From positions 1-63,594 of the forward strand of contig CADCMN010000002.1 of assembly GCA_902802575.1 (NCBI GenBank): a stretch of DNA of 63,594 nucleotides, given 5' to 3'. Each line of letters starts with the position of its first letter. Position 1 is the first letter of the stretch. The notes under the pieces are model-generated. The model had not been told where the DNA came from and ran no database searches. It saw only the letters and a list, made by a program, of their open reading frames with translations. The translations under genes were made by a program, and so were the position numbers. Source of the DNA: an uncultured Eubacteriales bacterium (GTDB taxonomy: Bacteria > Bacillota > Clostridia > Christensenellales > CAG-138). Below, in pieces: positions 40,739 through 49,766 of this stretch.

Positions 40739-41779
40739 TCAGTCTGTGACCTTGGTCTTCCCCGCCAGCACGTTCCGATAGTCCTCCAGATTCTTCCGGA
40801 GGAGGTTCGGGATATCCAGCTCATAGGGACACTTGCCGACGCACTGACGGCACTCCACGCACTCGTCGATCTTCGCCATCTCCGCCTGCCATTTGTCGCT
40901 GAGCCAGCCGGCGCTGGGCGCCCGGCGGATCATCAAGGACATGCGGTTGCAATCGCTGATCTTGATGCCCACCGTGCAGGGCAGACAGTAGCCGCAGCCC
41001 CGGCAGAAGGAGCCCATGAGCTCCCGGCGCTCCCCTTCGATGAAAGCGCGCAGCTCGTCATCTAAAGCAGGCGTCTCGTCCATGAAGCTCAGCCAGTCGT
41101 CCAACTCCCGCTCCCGCTGGATGCCCCAGATGGGGATGAGGCCGTCGAATTGGCTCACGAAGGCCATGGCCGCCCGGGCGTTGGTTATGAGGCCGCCGGC
41201 CAAACCCTTCATGCAAATAAAGCCCACGTTGCTTTTCTGGCACAGTGCCAACAGTTCCAGCTCTTTCTCCTCAGCCAAATAGCTCATGGGATATTGGAGC
41301 GTCTCATAGAGCCCGCTTTCCACGACCTCCCGAGCCACGCCGATCTTATGGGCCGAGGCGCCAATGTGGCGAACCTTGCCTTGCGCCTTGGCTTCCAGCA
41401 TGGCTTCATACATGCCCGTTCCGTCGCCGGGGCGGAAGCACCGGGGCAGGTTGTGGAACTGGTAGACGTCGATATACTCCGTCTTCAGCAGCCGCAGAGA
41501 GGTCTCCAGATCCTTCCAGAATTCCTCCGGCGTCTCCGCCTCCGTCTTGGTGGCGATATAGATCTCCTCCCGCTTCAGCCACCCGTTCCCAAAGGCCGCG
41601 CCCAGCTTCTCTTCGCTGTCCGTGTACACGCGGGCGGTGTCGAAATAGCGCATGCCGCCCAAGTAGGCGCGGCGCAGGAGCTTCACCACGCTTTCTTTGG
41701 ATATGCGCTGGATGGGCAGAGCTCCGAACCCATTTTGGGGTACGGTGATGCCGGTGCTTCCCAGGGTGATGTTCTTCAT
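40739..41779 (-). CDS. Aldo/keto reductase with C-terminal 4Fe-4S segment
   Basis: A 346-residue barrel protein with the tetrad residues in YFDTARVYTDSE (Asp, Tyr), IATKTEAE (Lys) and DVYQFHNL (His). The C-terminus has CRGCGYCLPC (near 255) and CVECRQCVGKCP (near 315), giving Fe-S clusters. It is a distant paralogue of the gene at 31675, not a recent copy. AGGAGAG lies upstream of the ATG at 41779. It heads an operon of five genes running to 38838. Confidence 0.9.
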   Translation of the reverse strand: MKNITLGSTGITVPQNGFGALPIQRISKESVVKLLRRAYLGGMRYFDTARVYTDSEEKLGAAFGNGWLKREEIYIATKTEAETPEEFWKDLETSLRLLKTEYIDVYQFHNLPRCFRPGDGTGMYEAMLEAKAQGKVRHIGASAHKIGVAREVVESGLYETLQYPMSYLAEEKELELLALCQKSNVGFICMKGLAGGLITNARAAMAFVSQFDGLIPIWGIQRERELDDWLSFMDETPALDDELRAFIEGERRELMGSFCRGCGYCLPCTVGIKISDCNRMSLMIRRAPSAGWLSDKWQAEMAKIDECVECRQCVGKCPYELDIPNLLRKNLEDYRNVLAGKTKVTD

Positions 41780-41839
41780 CTTCTCTCTCCTGTTTCGTTT
41801 TTTCTATCTTACACCATTGCGTTCCCATTTGAACAGCTT

Positions 41840-42322
41840 TTATGGCAAAATGGACAGATCTTTTTTCAGCAGCCGCGTTCTCTCCCGTTCCGCCGCGATC
41901 GTAAACCCTTCGCTGAGAAACAAACCTATGGCCGGGTTGTCCCTGGCGATATCGTCATAGAGTACATGGATCCCGTTTTCCTTTGCCGCCCGGCACAGGA
42001 GCCGCAGCCCCTCTCGCCCATATCCCTGGTCCCGGAACGGAGCATAGACGATCACGTCGGCCAGCGTCATTCGTTCCCTATCGTCCCAATGGTAGGCGAT
42101 CTCGCCAACGAAATCGCCCGTGTCCTCCTCCTTCAGATAGCGATAGAACCGCTTCCCTTCGGAACGGACGATCCACCAGTCAAGCCAGGACGCCCACCTT
42201 TCCCGAGGCCAGGGGATCGTCCCGCCCCAGGCGTGGTTATAGGCCATGGTCTCGGGGTCTTCCAGCATCCGCCGCCGGAACCACAAATCATCGAGGGTCG
42301 GCACATACAGCGTCAGTTTCAT
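41840..42322 (-). CDS. GNAT-family N-acetyltransferase
   Basis: A 160-residue acetyltransferase. The coenzyme-A loop is seen as FRDQGYGREGLRLL (Q-x-x-G-x-G/A near 105), preceded by the ADVIVYAPF strand and followed by DNPAIGLFLSEGF, the usual C-terminal GNAT element. Substrate not predictable. The ATG at 42322 overlaps the stop of the TIGR04076 gene by four bases (ATGA), so the longer frame to 42367 is not used. It is the last gene of the 43616-41840 operon. Confidence 0.88.
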   Translation of the reverse strand: MKLTLYVPTLDDLWFRRRMLEDPETMAYNHAWGGTIPWPRERWASWLDWWIVRSEGKRFYRYLKEEDTGDFVGEIAYHWDDRERMTLADVIVYAPFRDQGYGREGLRLLCRAAKENGIHVLYDDIARDNPAIGLFLSEGFTIAAERERTRLLKKDLSILP

Positions 42323-42567
42323 TGGATCAGCTCCCCATGCACCTTCACCCGTCCGCCGTCGGGACACTGTCCGTCAAAGCAGACAGCCTTGCCCTCCCCA
42401 TGGTCCAGCTCGGCGCCGTTGAGAAGAGCGAACACCTGGGGGTAGATGGCGTGCCACAGCTCATGACAGACAGGCGGGCAAAGGCCCTCCACCGCGAACA
42501 CGTCCCCGGCCCGGCATAGCCCGTCCCGACAGCGGCTCTCCGTGATCGTCAATCTCACCTTTCCCAT
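42319..42567 (-). CDS. TIGR04076 family protein
   Basis: An 82-residue cysteine-rich protein with the layout of TIGR04076: ITESRCRDGLCRAGDVF at the start, EGLCPPVCHELWHAIYPQVFALLNGAEL in the middle, and CPDGGRVKVHGELI at the end. Six cysteines could bind a metal or form disulfides. Function unknown. AGGAGG precedes the ATG. It sits between an AlkZ-like glycosylase and an acetyltransferase. Confidence 0.85.
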   Translation of the reverse strand: MGKVRLTITESRCRDGLCRAGDVFAVEGLCPPVCHELWHAIYPQVFALLNGAELDHGEGKAVCFDGQCPDGGRVKVHGELIQ

Positions 42568-42578
42568 GTCGAATCCTC

Positions 42579-43616
42579 CTATGCTTCCGTTTCTGTGAAA
42601 ACGACCTCGTTCACCTGTTTTGCGAAGACTTCCCTGACCTTTCGCCGTATGGCCGCCTCGTCCTTTTTGAGCCGCCTGTCGAAGGAGGTGACGATGATCT
42701 TGCTGCCGTCCAGCTTCCACCGGGCACGGATACGGCCGCGAAGCAGGACGGAGGGCGAGACGATGCCGGAGATGTTGGTCAGTTCCTTCAAAAACCGCCG
42801 GTCGATCATGCGGTCCCGGTCCTTATACCCAAGGATGAGCTGATCGAACCCGGGAATAAGGACGCAGTCGGGCAACAGACCGTCAGTCTCTGGCTCATGG
42901 AGGCTGTAGTACTTCTTGCCATCGATCACGGTGCAGACCAGCTCCGGCAACAGCTCGTCAAGCAGCGGGTCCATATCCGGCTTCTGCCAGTTGCCGAAGA
43001 AGTATCGGCAGTCGGACACGGTTGCCGGGCCGTAGTGTTCGAAGTACCGCCTGAGGAAAACCCGCCGGGCCTGGTCCCGGTCCACCCGCTGGACGGGCTT
43101 CGGCAAATAATACTCCTTTTGCGTTCCCGTGCCGCAGACGATCCGCCCCCGGCAGACCATCTCCCGGATGAGGCCGCCCCAGCCGTAGAACACCTGGTGG
43201 AGCAGCTTCTCTCCCATGCCCGCCCGCGTGCAGGCAGCCTTGAGACCGTCCCGGGTGTGGTTCCCCTGCCCTATCTCCTCCTCGATGAAGGGGGCCCACC
43301 GGTCCGCATCAGCCTGGGAAATGCCCCAATATCCATGGATGAAGGGACCGCCGTTATCAAAAGCCGACAGATGGAGCCCCAGCTCGTCCTCCGGCACCAG
43401 GTGCATGGTACCCCGATGAGACCAGATCTTGACCAGGCCCCGAAAGGGTTCCTTTGGATCATAGTCCACAGCGCGTATCTGCAAGGACGCCTTGGGATAG
43501 TTGGCAAACTGAGCCTGCAGGCCCATGAGGTCCGACGCCACCGTGTGCGCGTCCGCCTTGTCCAGCAGATATAGCCCCTTGAGGGAATTGTATAACAACA
43601 TCTCCCTGTCCGTCAT
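42579..43616 (-). CDS. AlkZ-like winged-helix DNA glycosylase family protein
   Basis: A 345-residue protein of the winged-helix family that includes AlkZ and AlkX (YcaQ). The diagnostic Q-x-Q motif is present as GLQAQFA near residue 35, as in AlkZ-type enzymes, which remove bulky or crosslinked alkyl lesions. IWSHRGTMHLV and ILPGFDQLILGYKDR-type segments complete the pattern (here IPGFDQLILGYKDRDRMI). Whether this member protects against a self-made toxin or general damage is not known. The ATG at 43616 has only a weak ribosome site. Confidence 0.85.
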   Translation of the reverse strand: MTDREMLLYNSLKGLYLLDKADAHTVASDLMGLQAQFANYPKASLQIRAVDYDPKEPFRGLVKIWSHRGTMHLVPEDELGLHLSAFDNGGPFIHGYWGISQADADRWAPFIEEEIGQGNHTRDGLKAACTRAGMGEKLLHQVFYGWGGLIREMVCRGRIVCGTGTQKEYYLPKPVQRVDRDQARRVFLRRYFEHYGPATVSDCRYFFGNWQKPDMDPLLDELLPELVCTVIDGKKYYSLHEPETDGLLPDCVLIPGFDQLILGYKDRDRMIDRRFLKELTNISGIVSPSVLLRGRIRARWKLDGSKIIVTSFDRRLKKDEAAIRRKVREVFAKQVNEVVFTETEA

Positions 43617-43659
43617 CTACAGTCGTCCCATCCTTTGCATAGTACTCTCACGGATTCCC

Positions 43660-44541
43660 TTACATCATGTCGAGAAGGCTGATCTGCTGCTGCCGCTCCG
43701 GCAGGTCGTTCATGTACGCGAAGCACGCCTCCGGTGTGTACAGGATGCCGTTATTACGACAGATCCGTTGATACAGCGCCGTCAGCTCCCTGGCCCGGGG
43801 GCTGGGCAGCTCGTAAGCGTTGCCGTAAGTTCGTATATACCGCTCCTTCAGGCCCGGAAAATGCCGGTCAAGAGCGGCGTAGTAGTATTCCCTGTCCCCT
43901 TCCCGCAGGGTAAGACCCATGCCGAAGTCCATGACCCCCTTGACGCCCACCCGGACGCACTCCTGCAAGATGGCCGTGACGTTCTCCGGCGTGTCGTTGA
44001 TAAAGGGCAGGATGGGCGTGAGCCATACCACCGTAGGGATCCCCCGCTCCCGCATCCGTTCCAACACCTCGATGCGCCGTTTGGTGTTGCACACATGGGG
44101 CTCCAGTATCCGGCACAGATCGTCGTCATAGGTGGTCAGCGTCATCTGCACCACGCATTTTGCGGAGCGGTTGATCTCGTCCAAAAGATCGATGTCCCGG
44201 AGGATGCGGTCCGACTTGGTCTGGATGGCCACGCCGAAGCCGTATTTATGTATTACCTCCAAGCATCTTCTGGTGAGCCCCAGCTGTTCCTCGCAGTGCA
44301 TATAGGGGTCCGACATGGAACCGGTGCCGATCATGCACCTCTTCCGTTTCGACTGCAGGGCTTTCTCCAACAGCTCCGGCGCGTTTTGCTTCACCTCGAT
44401 ATCTTCAAACAGGTGGGGGAACTGATAGCAACGGCTCCGGCTGTCGCAATAGACGCAGCCGTGGGTGCAGCCTCGGTAGATGTTCATACCGAGATGCCCG
44501 CCGCTGCCGGTCAGTATTCCTTTGGCGTCTACAAAATGCAT
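43660..44541 (-). CDS. SPL-family radical SAM protein
   Basis: A 293-residue radical SAM protein with the cluster motif CTHGCVYC (CxxxCxxC, near residue 25) in the context NIYRGCTHGCVYCDSRS. GTGSMSDPY follows near 75 and QTKSDRILRD near 105. The pattern matches the SPL-like family that contains spore photoproduct lyase, although this group is broad and its members are mostly uncharacterised. A weak AGGA lies 5 bases before the ATG. It appears as a single-gene unit, 43 bases from the AlkZ-like gene, downstream of the scar at 44.6-44.9 kb. Confidence 0.85.
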   Translation of the reverse strand: MHFVDAKGILTGSGGHLGMNIYRGCTHGCVYCDSRSRCYQFPHLFEDIEVKQNAPELLEKALQSKRKRCMIGTGSMSDPYMHCEEQLGLTRRCLEVIHKYGFGVAIQTKSDRILRDIDLLDEINRSAKCVVQMTLTTYDDDLCRILEPHVCNTKRRIEVLERMRERGIPTVVWLTPILPFINDTPENVTAILQECVRVGVKGVMDFGMGLTLREGDREYYYAALDRHFPGLKERYIRTYGNAYELPSPRARELTALYQRICRNNGILYTPEACFAYMNDLPERQQQISLLDMM

Positions 44542-44599
44542 TTTATCCTAAACTACAACGCGTATCAACAAACGCTCAATCAGGGTACAGGATGAATCT

Positions 44600-44685
44600 C
44601 AACTCATGTTCGGACGAACTGCATGGCCGCAGCGGGGGGCGTGTCCACGAGCTGGACGGCCTTGCAGAGCTTCTTGGGCCTAGAT
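44600..44685 (-). pseudogene. Remnant of an RlmD/TrmA-family C-terminus
   Basis: Read leftward it translates to KKLCKAVQLVDTPP, and with one frameshift continues PRCGHAV. This parallels the intact RlmD end (VQPVDMFPRCGHVESV). At the DNA level 44620-44665 matches 44918-44965 over most positions. There is no start, the frame is broken and the piece is only about 28 codons. Confidence 0.6.
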
Positions 44686-44756
44686 TGGATTGACTGGGAG
44701 AATGTCTCCCCGATTCAAAAGGCAACCGGTGTGCCTGCAAACGCCTTGTCTTGCGG

Positions 44757-44877
44757 TTAGTCCCAAGGATAATATTCAAACGCACCGCATGTATCGCAAT
44801 ATCTATAATATGGTACTTCTTCATCCCAGGCTTTCCTGTCCAAATTGTTATTAATAATGGATATGAAATAAAGCTTG
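44757..44877 (-). pseudogene. Orphan C-terminal gene fragment with CxxC motif
   Basis: A frame without any start codon begins after a TGA inside the rlmD end and runs about 40 codons to TAA. It reads GCDNKLYFISIINNNLD and then VPYYRYCDTCGAFEYYPWD. The protein-like composition, YCDTCG knuckle and natural stop suggest the tail of a real gene whose front is lost. It is A+T-rich compared with both neighbours. Family not recognised. Confidence 0.5.
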
Positions 44878-44880
44878 TTG

Positions 44881-46236
44881 TCACAACCCGGCTCGAGTCA
44901 ACGCCACTACTGATTCCACATGCCCGCAGCGGGGGAACATATCCACGGGCTGGACGGCCTCGACGGTGAATCCGCCGGCGGTGAGGCGCTTCACATCCCG
45001 GGCCAGGGTGGCGGGGCTGCAGGAGATATAGGCCATGCGCCGGGCGCCGGAAGCGAGGATGGCGTCGATGACCTGGGGGTCGCAGCCCTTACGGGGCGGA
45101 TCTACGGTGAGGCAGTCGATCCTTTGGCCATCCGCCACCAGCTTGGGCAGGGCGTCCTCGGCGGGGGCGCAGAGGAAGGAGGCGTTGGGGATGCCGTTCC
45201 TCCTGGCGTTCTCCCTGGCGTTCTCCACCGCCTCGGGGACCACCTCGACGCCGATGACCTTTCCGGCTCTTTGGGCCAGGAGCAGGCTGATGGTGCCGAT
45301 GCCGCAGTAGACGTCCGCCACCGTTTCGCTGGGCTGGGGCGAAAGCAGATCCAGAGCGGCCCCGTAGAGCTTCTCTGTCTGGATCGGATTCACCTGCAGG
45401 AAGGAACGGGGGCTCACCTCGAATGCAACGCCGCATAGCGTCTCCCGCAGGGTGGGCCTGCCCAAGAGCAGGGTGAAGCTGTCGCCGAAGATCACGTTGG
45501 TGTTTTTATCGTTCCGGTTCCAGTAGACGCTGTCGGCGAAGGACAGCGCGTCCGCCAGCTCCTTCTTATGGGGCAGGTCGCCCCGGGTGACGATCACGAC
45601 CATCAGGTCCCCTGAAGTGGTCACCCGGGCCACGGCGTGGCGCAAAACACCCTTCCCCGTCCCCTCGTCATAGGGCTGGATTCTGCACGTTTCGGCCCAG
45701 GTTTTTACGGCGCTCACGGCGTGGCAGACACCCTTCTGCTCGATGAGACAATCTTCCACCGGCACCAGCCGATGGCTCCGGGGGGCATAGAAGCCAAAGG
45801 CGGGGCCCCTGTCCGTCCTGCCGTAGGGGAAGGCGCCCTTGTTCCGATACCGTTCCGGCACGTCCATGCCCAGGATGGGCCGCAAAGGCACTTCAGAAAG
45901 GCCGCCCAGCCGCGTCAGGGCTTCTTTCACCTGGCGCTCCTTGATGCGCAGCTCCTCCTCATAGGACACGTGGCCGAAGGCGCAGCCGCCGCAGCGGGCA
46001 TAGGCGGGACAAGCCGGCTCCATCCGATGGGGGGAAGGTTCCGCCACTTCCAGCAGCTTTCCCACGGCATAGGAGGCCGTGGCCTTGATGACATGGACCC
46101 GCACCCGCTCCCCGACGAGGGCGCCGGGCACGAACAAGGCAAAACCGTCCACCCGGCCCACGCCCGCCCCTTCCAGGGTGACGCTGTCGATGGTCAGCTC
46201 CCATTCCTCATTCTTTTCCACAGGCAATCTGTTCAT
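44881..46236 (-). CDS. rlmD: 23S rRNA (uracil-C5)-methyltransferase, RlmD/TrmA family
   Basis: A 451-residue methyltransferase. An N-terminal TRAM-like domain (about 5-65) precedes the Fe-S cysteines in CPAYARCGGC (near 77-86). SAM-binding (ADVYCGIGTISLLLA near 310), VDPPRKGCD, and the nucleophile region YISCSPATLARD (near 405) follow. FLQVNPIQ is also a family hallmark. It methylates uracils in 23S rRNA; whether it serves U1939, U747 or both cannot be told here. The start overlaps the dnaE stop (ATGA), so it is translationally coupled to dnaE. Confidence 0.92.
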   Translation of the reverse strand: MNRLPVEKNEEWELTIDSVTLEGAGVGRVDGFALFVPGALVGERVRVHVIKATASYAVGKLLEVAEPSPHRMEPACPAYARCGGCAFGHVSYEEELRIKERQVKEALTRLGGLSEVPLRPILGMDVPERYRNKGAFPYGRTDRGPAFGFYAPRSHRLVPVEDCLIEQKGVCHAVSAVKTWAETCRIQPYDEGTGKGVLRHAVARVTTSGDLMVVIVTRGDLPHKKELADALSFADSVYWNRNDKNTNVIFGDSFTLLLGRPTLRETLCGVAFEVSPRSFLQVNPIQTEKLYGAALDLLSPQPSETVADVYCGIGTISLLLAQRAGKVIGVEVVPEAVENARENARRNGIPNASFLCAPAEDALPKLVADGQRIDCLTVDPPRKGCDPQVIDAILASGARRMAYISCSPATLARDVKRLTAGGFTVEAVQPVDMFPRCGHVESVVALTRAGL

Positions 46237-49200
46237 CGTAAGATCACGTTCTCCTTGCCGAATACGGCCTGCAGGGTGCTCATGAGCTCATCGTCCACCT
46301 TCACGTTCCAATCCCGGGGCGCGCCCTTGGCCTGGCGCTTGGCGTCCACCAGGACGATGGGGGTCTGGCCCGGGTAGTTCTGGATGATCTTTCGGACCTT
46401 ATAGGAATCGGACAGGACCGGGAGTCGGATGTAGAGCTTATGAGAAGCGCCTTCCAGATCCGACAGCTCCTCTATGAGCAGGGAATTCACCCGATCCTCC
46501 CGAATATTCAACCGCCCCTTCACCAGAACCGGGGCGTCGTCATGGAAGTACCGCCCGTACAGTTGAAGCGTCCGGGGGAAGATCACCGTCTCCACCGAGC
46601 CCGCAACGCCCTCCAGATTGGCATAGCCCATCATGCCGGTATTGCCCTTGGTGGGCCGGGTCTTGCAGGCGGTGAGCAACCCGCCCACGGTCACGGAGGC
46701 GTTGTCCGCGAGATCCGTGGCGCCGTCCGCCTCCACCAGATCCATCACGCTGACGGAAAGGCTCGACAACACGTTCATATAGTCATCCAGCGGGTGTCCC
46801 GACAGATATAACCCGGTGGCCTCCCGCTCCTTCTGCAGCAGCAGTTTATGGGGCATCTCCGGGGCCGGCAGGATGGGCGGACGAATGGAGATGGCGTCCT
46901 CCCCATCGTCAAAGTCGAAGAGGGACATCTGGCCTGCATCCCGGTTTTTCTTCGTTTTGGCGGCCAGGTCCATGGCCTGGTCATATACCTTCAACAACTG
47001 GGTCCTGGTGTACCCCATGGCGTCGAAGCAGCCGGCATAGATCATGTTCTCCACCATGCGCTTGTTGAGGCCGGGGGCCCTGTCACAGAAGTCCCAGAAG
47101 TCCTTGAAGAGGCCGTGCTGCTCCCGTTCCCGCGCCAGCTCCTCCATGACCCCCTCGCCCACGTTCTTCACCGCCGCCAGGCCGAAGCGGATGCAGCCGT
47201 TCTCCACGGAGAACTTGGGACGGGATCGGTTCACGTCGGGGCCCAGGACCCGGATGCTGCTGCGGCGGGCAGAGTAGACATACTGGGCCACGGAATCCGA
47301 GTTATACATATACCCGTTTATCATGGCGGCCAGGAACTCCACAGGGAAATAATGCTTCAGGTAGGCCGTCCGATAGGTGGTCACGGCGTAGCAGGCGGCG
47401 TGGGCTTTGTTGAAAGCGTAGGAGGCGAAGTCCATCATCTCGTCGAAGATATGGTCCGCTACCTGCTCCTTCACGCCCCGACGCACAGCGCCTTCCACGC
47501 CCTCCGTGCCGTGGACAAAATACTCCCGTTCCCGGGCCATGACGTCGTGCTTCTTCTTGCTCATGGCGCGGCGCACGATGTCGGCGCGGCCCAGGGAATA
47601 GCCGCCCAGGGTGCGCACGATCTCCATGACCTGCTCCTGGTAGACCATGCAGCCGTAGGTGGTGGAGAGGATGGGCTCCAGCCGCTTGTCCTCATAGTGG
47701 ACGGAGCTGGGGTCATGCTTCCCCTGGATATAGCGGGGAATGCTCTCCATGGGGCCCGGACGATAGAGGGCGATGCCGGCGATGATATCCTCGAAGCAGT
47801 CGGGCTTAAGCTGCATGAGAAACTGCCGCATGCCCGCAGATTCCAGCTGGAACACGCCGTCCGTGTCCCCCCGGGAGATCATGTCGTATACCTCTCGGTC
47901 GGAGAAATCATTGGTGGAGAAATCCGGCGCTTCCTTCCCCTGCTCCCGGATGAAGGCGAGGGCGTCCCGAATGATGGTCAGGGTGCGAAGGCCCAGGAAA
48001 TCCATCTTCAGCAGGCCCAGCTCCTCCAATGTGGTCATGGGGAACTGGGTGGTCAACACGCCGTCGTTGCTTTGCAGGGGCACCACCGTCTCCAACGGCA
48101 CGCCGGAGATCACCACGCCGGCCGCATGCGTGGAGCTGTGTCGCGGCAATCCCTCCAGCTTCATGGAAAGATCCAGGACCTTTTTGGTGGTCTCGTCGGA
48201 ATCGTACAGGTTCTTCAACTCCGGCTGCATCTGCAGGGCGTCCTTCAAGGTGATCTTCAGCATGTTAGGCACCAGCTTGGCCAGCTTGTCCGCCTCTGCG
48301 TAGGGCACCCGGAGCACCCGGCACACATCGCGAATCACAGCCTTGGCTGCCATGGTTCCGAAGGTGATGATCTGGGATACATGGCCTTCGCCGTATTTCT
48401 CCCCCACATAGTCGATGACCTCCTGCCGCCGTTCATAGCAGAAGTCCACGTCAAAATCGGGCATGGACACCCGCTCAGGGTTCAAAAACCGTTCGAAGAG
48501 CAGGGCATATTTCAGAGGGTCGATGTCCGTGATGCCCATGCAATAGGCGGCAAGGCTGGCGGCGCCGCTGCCCCGGCCGGGGCCGACCATGATATTATGA
48601 GATTTGGCGAAATGTATGAAGTCCCAAACGATGAGATAGTAGTCCACGAAGCCCATGTTCTCCACCACGGACAGCTCGTAGTTGAGACGGTCCCAGGCTT
48701 CTTTTCCGGCGCCCGGCATCTTCCTGGCCATGCCTTCCTCGCAGAGCTGACGAAGGTAGGTCCGGTTGTCCATGCCGTTGGGAGCCGTGAACTTGGGCAG
48801 CCGCCGCTTGCCGAACTCGATCTCCACGTTGCACTTGTCCACAATCTCCATGGTGTTGCGCAGGGACTGTTCCTCCCCGGGCAAGAATTGCAGCATCTCT
48901 TCCGCAGATTTGCAGTAGAACTCCTCCGCCCCCATGCGCATCCGATCGGTCTCATCCACAAATCGCTGGGTCTGGATGCATAGCAGCACGTCCTGGGCCT
49001 CGGCGTCCTCCCGGTCCGTGTAATGGATATCGTTGGTTGCCACGGTCTTGAGGCCCAGATCGTACGCCAGCTTCTTGAGCTTTGGCAGGACCATCTTCTG
49101 TTCCCGGATACCGTGGTTCTGAAGTTCAATATAGAAATCCTCGCCAAACATGTCTTTGAGGCGTTTGGCCAATCTATAGGCTTCCTCATCCCGGCCGTGC

Positions 49201-49646
49201 AGCAGATGCTGGGGGATATCTCCGCCGATGCAGGCGGACAGGCAAATCAGGCCCTGGCAGTTCTGGGAAAGCAGATCATAATCGATACGGGGTTTATAAT
49301 AAAACCCATGTATAAACGCCTCGGAGGAAAGGCGCATCAAATTCTGATACCCTGTCTCATTCTTGGCCAACAGGATAAGGTGCCCGTAATCCCTGTCCAG
49401 CTTTCCGTCCTTGACGGTGTAGCCCCGGGCCGCCACATAGGTTTCAATGCCGAGAATGGGTTTGATGCCCTGCTTCCTGCATTCGCGATAGAAATCTATG
49501 ACACCGTACATGACGCCATGATCCGTGATGGCCATAGCGGTCTGTCCGAGGGATTTGGCTTTAGCTACCAGGGCCGGAATGCGGGATGCACCGTCCAGCA
49601 GGGAATATTGCGTATGAACATGCAGATGGGCAAAGGGAATAGACAT
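46233..49646 (-). CDS. dnaE: DNA polymerase III alpha subunit DnaE
   Basis: A 1137-residue replicative polymerase of the DnaE type. It has an N-terminal PHP domain (HLHVHTQYSLLDGAS at 7-21), a polymerase core with catalytic aspartates in MPDFDVDFCYERR near 400, the finger/HhH region, and a C-terminal OB-fold stretch (GGLLTACKTRPTKGNTGMMGYANLEG near 980). No exonuclease is inserted, so this is DnaE and not PolC. The start at 49646 has GGGAGG upstream; the longer frame crosses untranslated sequence. It forms an operon with rlmD. Confidence 0.95.
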   Translation of the reverse strand: MSIPFAHLHVHTQYSLLDGASRIPALVAKAKSLGQTAMAITDHGVMYGVIDFYRECRKQGIKPILGIETYVAARGYTVKDGKLDRDYGHLILLAKNETGYQNLMRLSSEAFIHGFYYKPRIDYDLLSQNCQGLICLSACIGGDIPQHLLHGRDEEAYRLAKRLKDMFGEDFYIELQNHGIREQKMVLPKLKKLAYDLGLKTVATNDIHYTDREDAEAQDVLLCIQTQRFVDETDRMRMGAEEFYCKSAEEMLQFLPGEEQSLRNTMEIVDKCNVEIEFGKRRLPKFTAPNGMDNRTYLRQLCEEGMARKMPGAGKEAWDRLNYELSVVENMGFVDYYLIVWDFIHFAKSHNIMVGPGRGSGAASLAAYCMGITDIDPLKYALLFERFLNPERVSMPDFDVDFCYERRQEVIDYVGEKYGEGHVSQIITFGTMAAKAVIRDVCRVLRVPYAEADKLAKLVPNMLKITLKDALQMQPELKNLYDSDETTKKVLDLSMKLEGLPRHSSTHAAGVVISGVPLETVVPLQSNDGVLTTQFPMTTLEELGLLKMDFLGLRTLTIIRDALAFIREQGKEAPDFSTNDFSDREVYDMISRGDTDGVFQLESAGMRQFLMQLKPDCFEDIIAGIALYRPGPMESIPRYIQGKHDPSSVHYEDKRLEPILSTTYGCMVYQEQVMEIVRTLGGYSLGRADIVRRAMSKKKHDVMAREREYFVHGTEGVEGAVRRGVKEQVADHIFDEMMDFASYAFNKAHAACYAVTTYRTAYLKHYFPVEFLAAMINGYMYNSDSVAQYVYSARRSSIRVLGPDVNRSRPKFSVENGCIRFGLAAVKNVGEGVMEELAREREQHGLFKDFWDFCDRAPGLNKRMVENMIYAGCFDAMGYTRTQLLKVYDQAMDLAAKTKKNRDAGQMSLFDFDDGEDAISIRPPILPAPEMPHKLLLQKEREATGLYLSGHPLDDYMNVLSSLSVSVMDLVEADGATDLADNASVTVGGLLTACKTRPTKGNTGMMGYANLEGVAGSVETVIFPRTLQLYGRYFHDDAPVLVKGRLNIREDRVNSLLIEELSDLEGASHKLYIRLPVLSDSYKVRKIIQNYPGQTPIVLVDAKRQAKGAPRDWNVKVDDELMSTLQAVFGKENVILR

Positions 49647-49710
49647 CACATACCTCCCCATGTTAATCATTGTAATTATACCACATACTTCGCCGCAAAA
49701 AAAGGGGGAT

Positions 49711-49746
49711 ATGAAAAGAGCTGCCGCAGTTGAACTGCGGCAGCTC
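49711..49746 (-). terminator. Terminator of the SH3/Ig protein gene
   Basis: A perfect hairpin GAGCTGCCGCAG/CTGCGGCAGCTC (49718-49746, loop TTGAA) is followed leftward by TTTTC. It separates the surface-protein gene from dnaE. Confidence 0.85.
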
Positions 49747-49766
49747 GTGTAAGCCACTATAGGGGA

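Larger units (their letters stand above)
44542..44880. other. 339-base region with coding scars, lower in G+C
   Basis: This gap between rlmD and the SPL gene holds no intact gene. Two broken coding remnants on the minus strand are described separately. Composition from 44757 to 44880 is much richer in A+T than its neighbours, which fits foreign DNA left by a past insertion or recombination. Confidence 0.6.

Noticed and set aside
44576..44884. A 102-codon minus-strand frame in the gap after rlmD
   Set aside because: The frame runs in a different phase through both remnants, with Ser/Arg/Pro-rich shadow-like sequence and no ribosome site. The fragments in the other frames are the meaningful signal.
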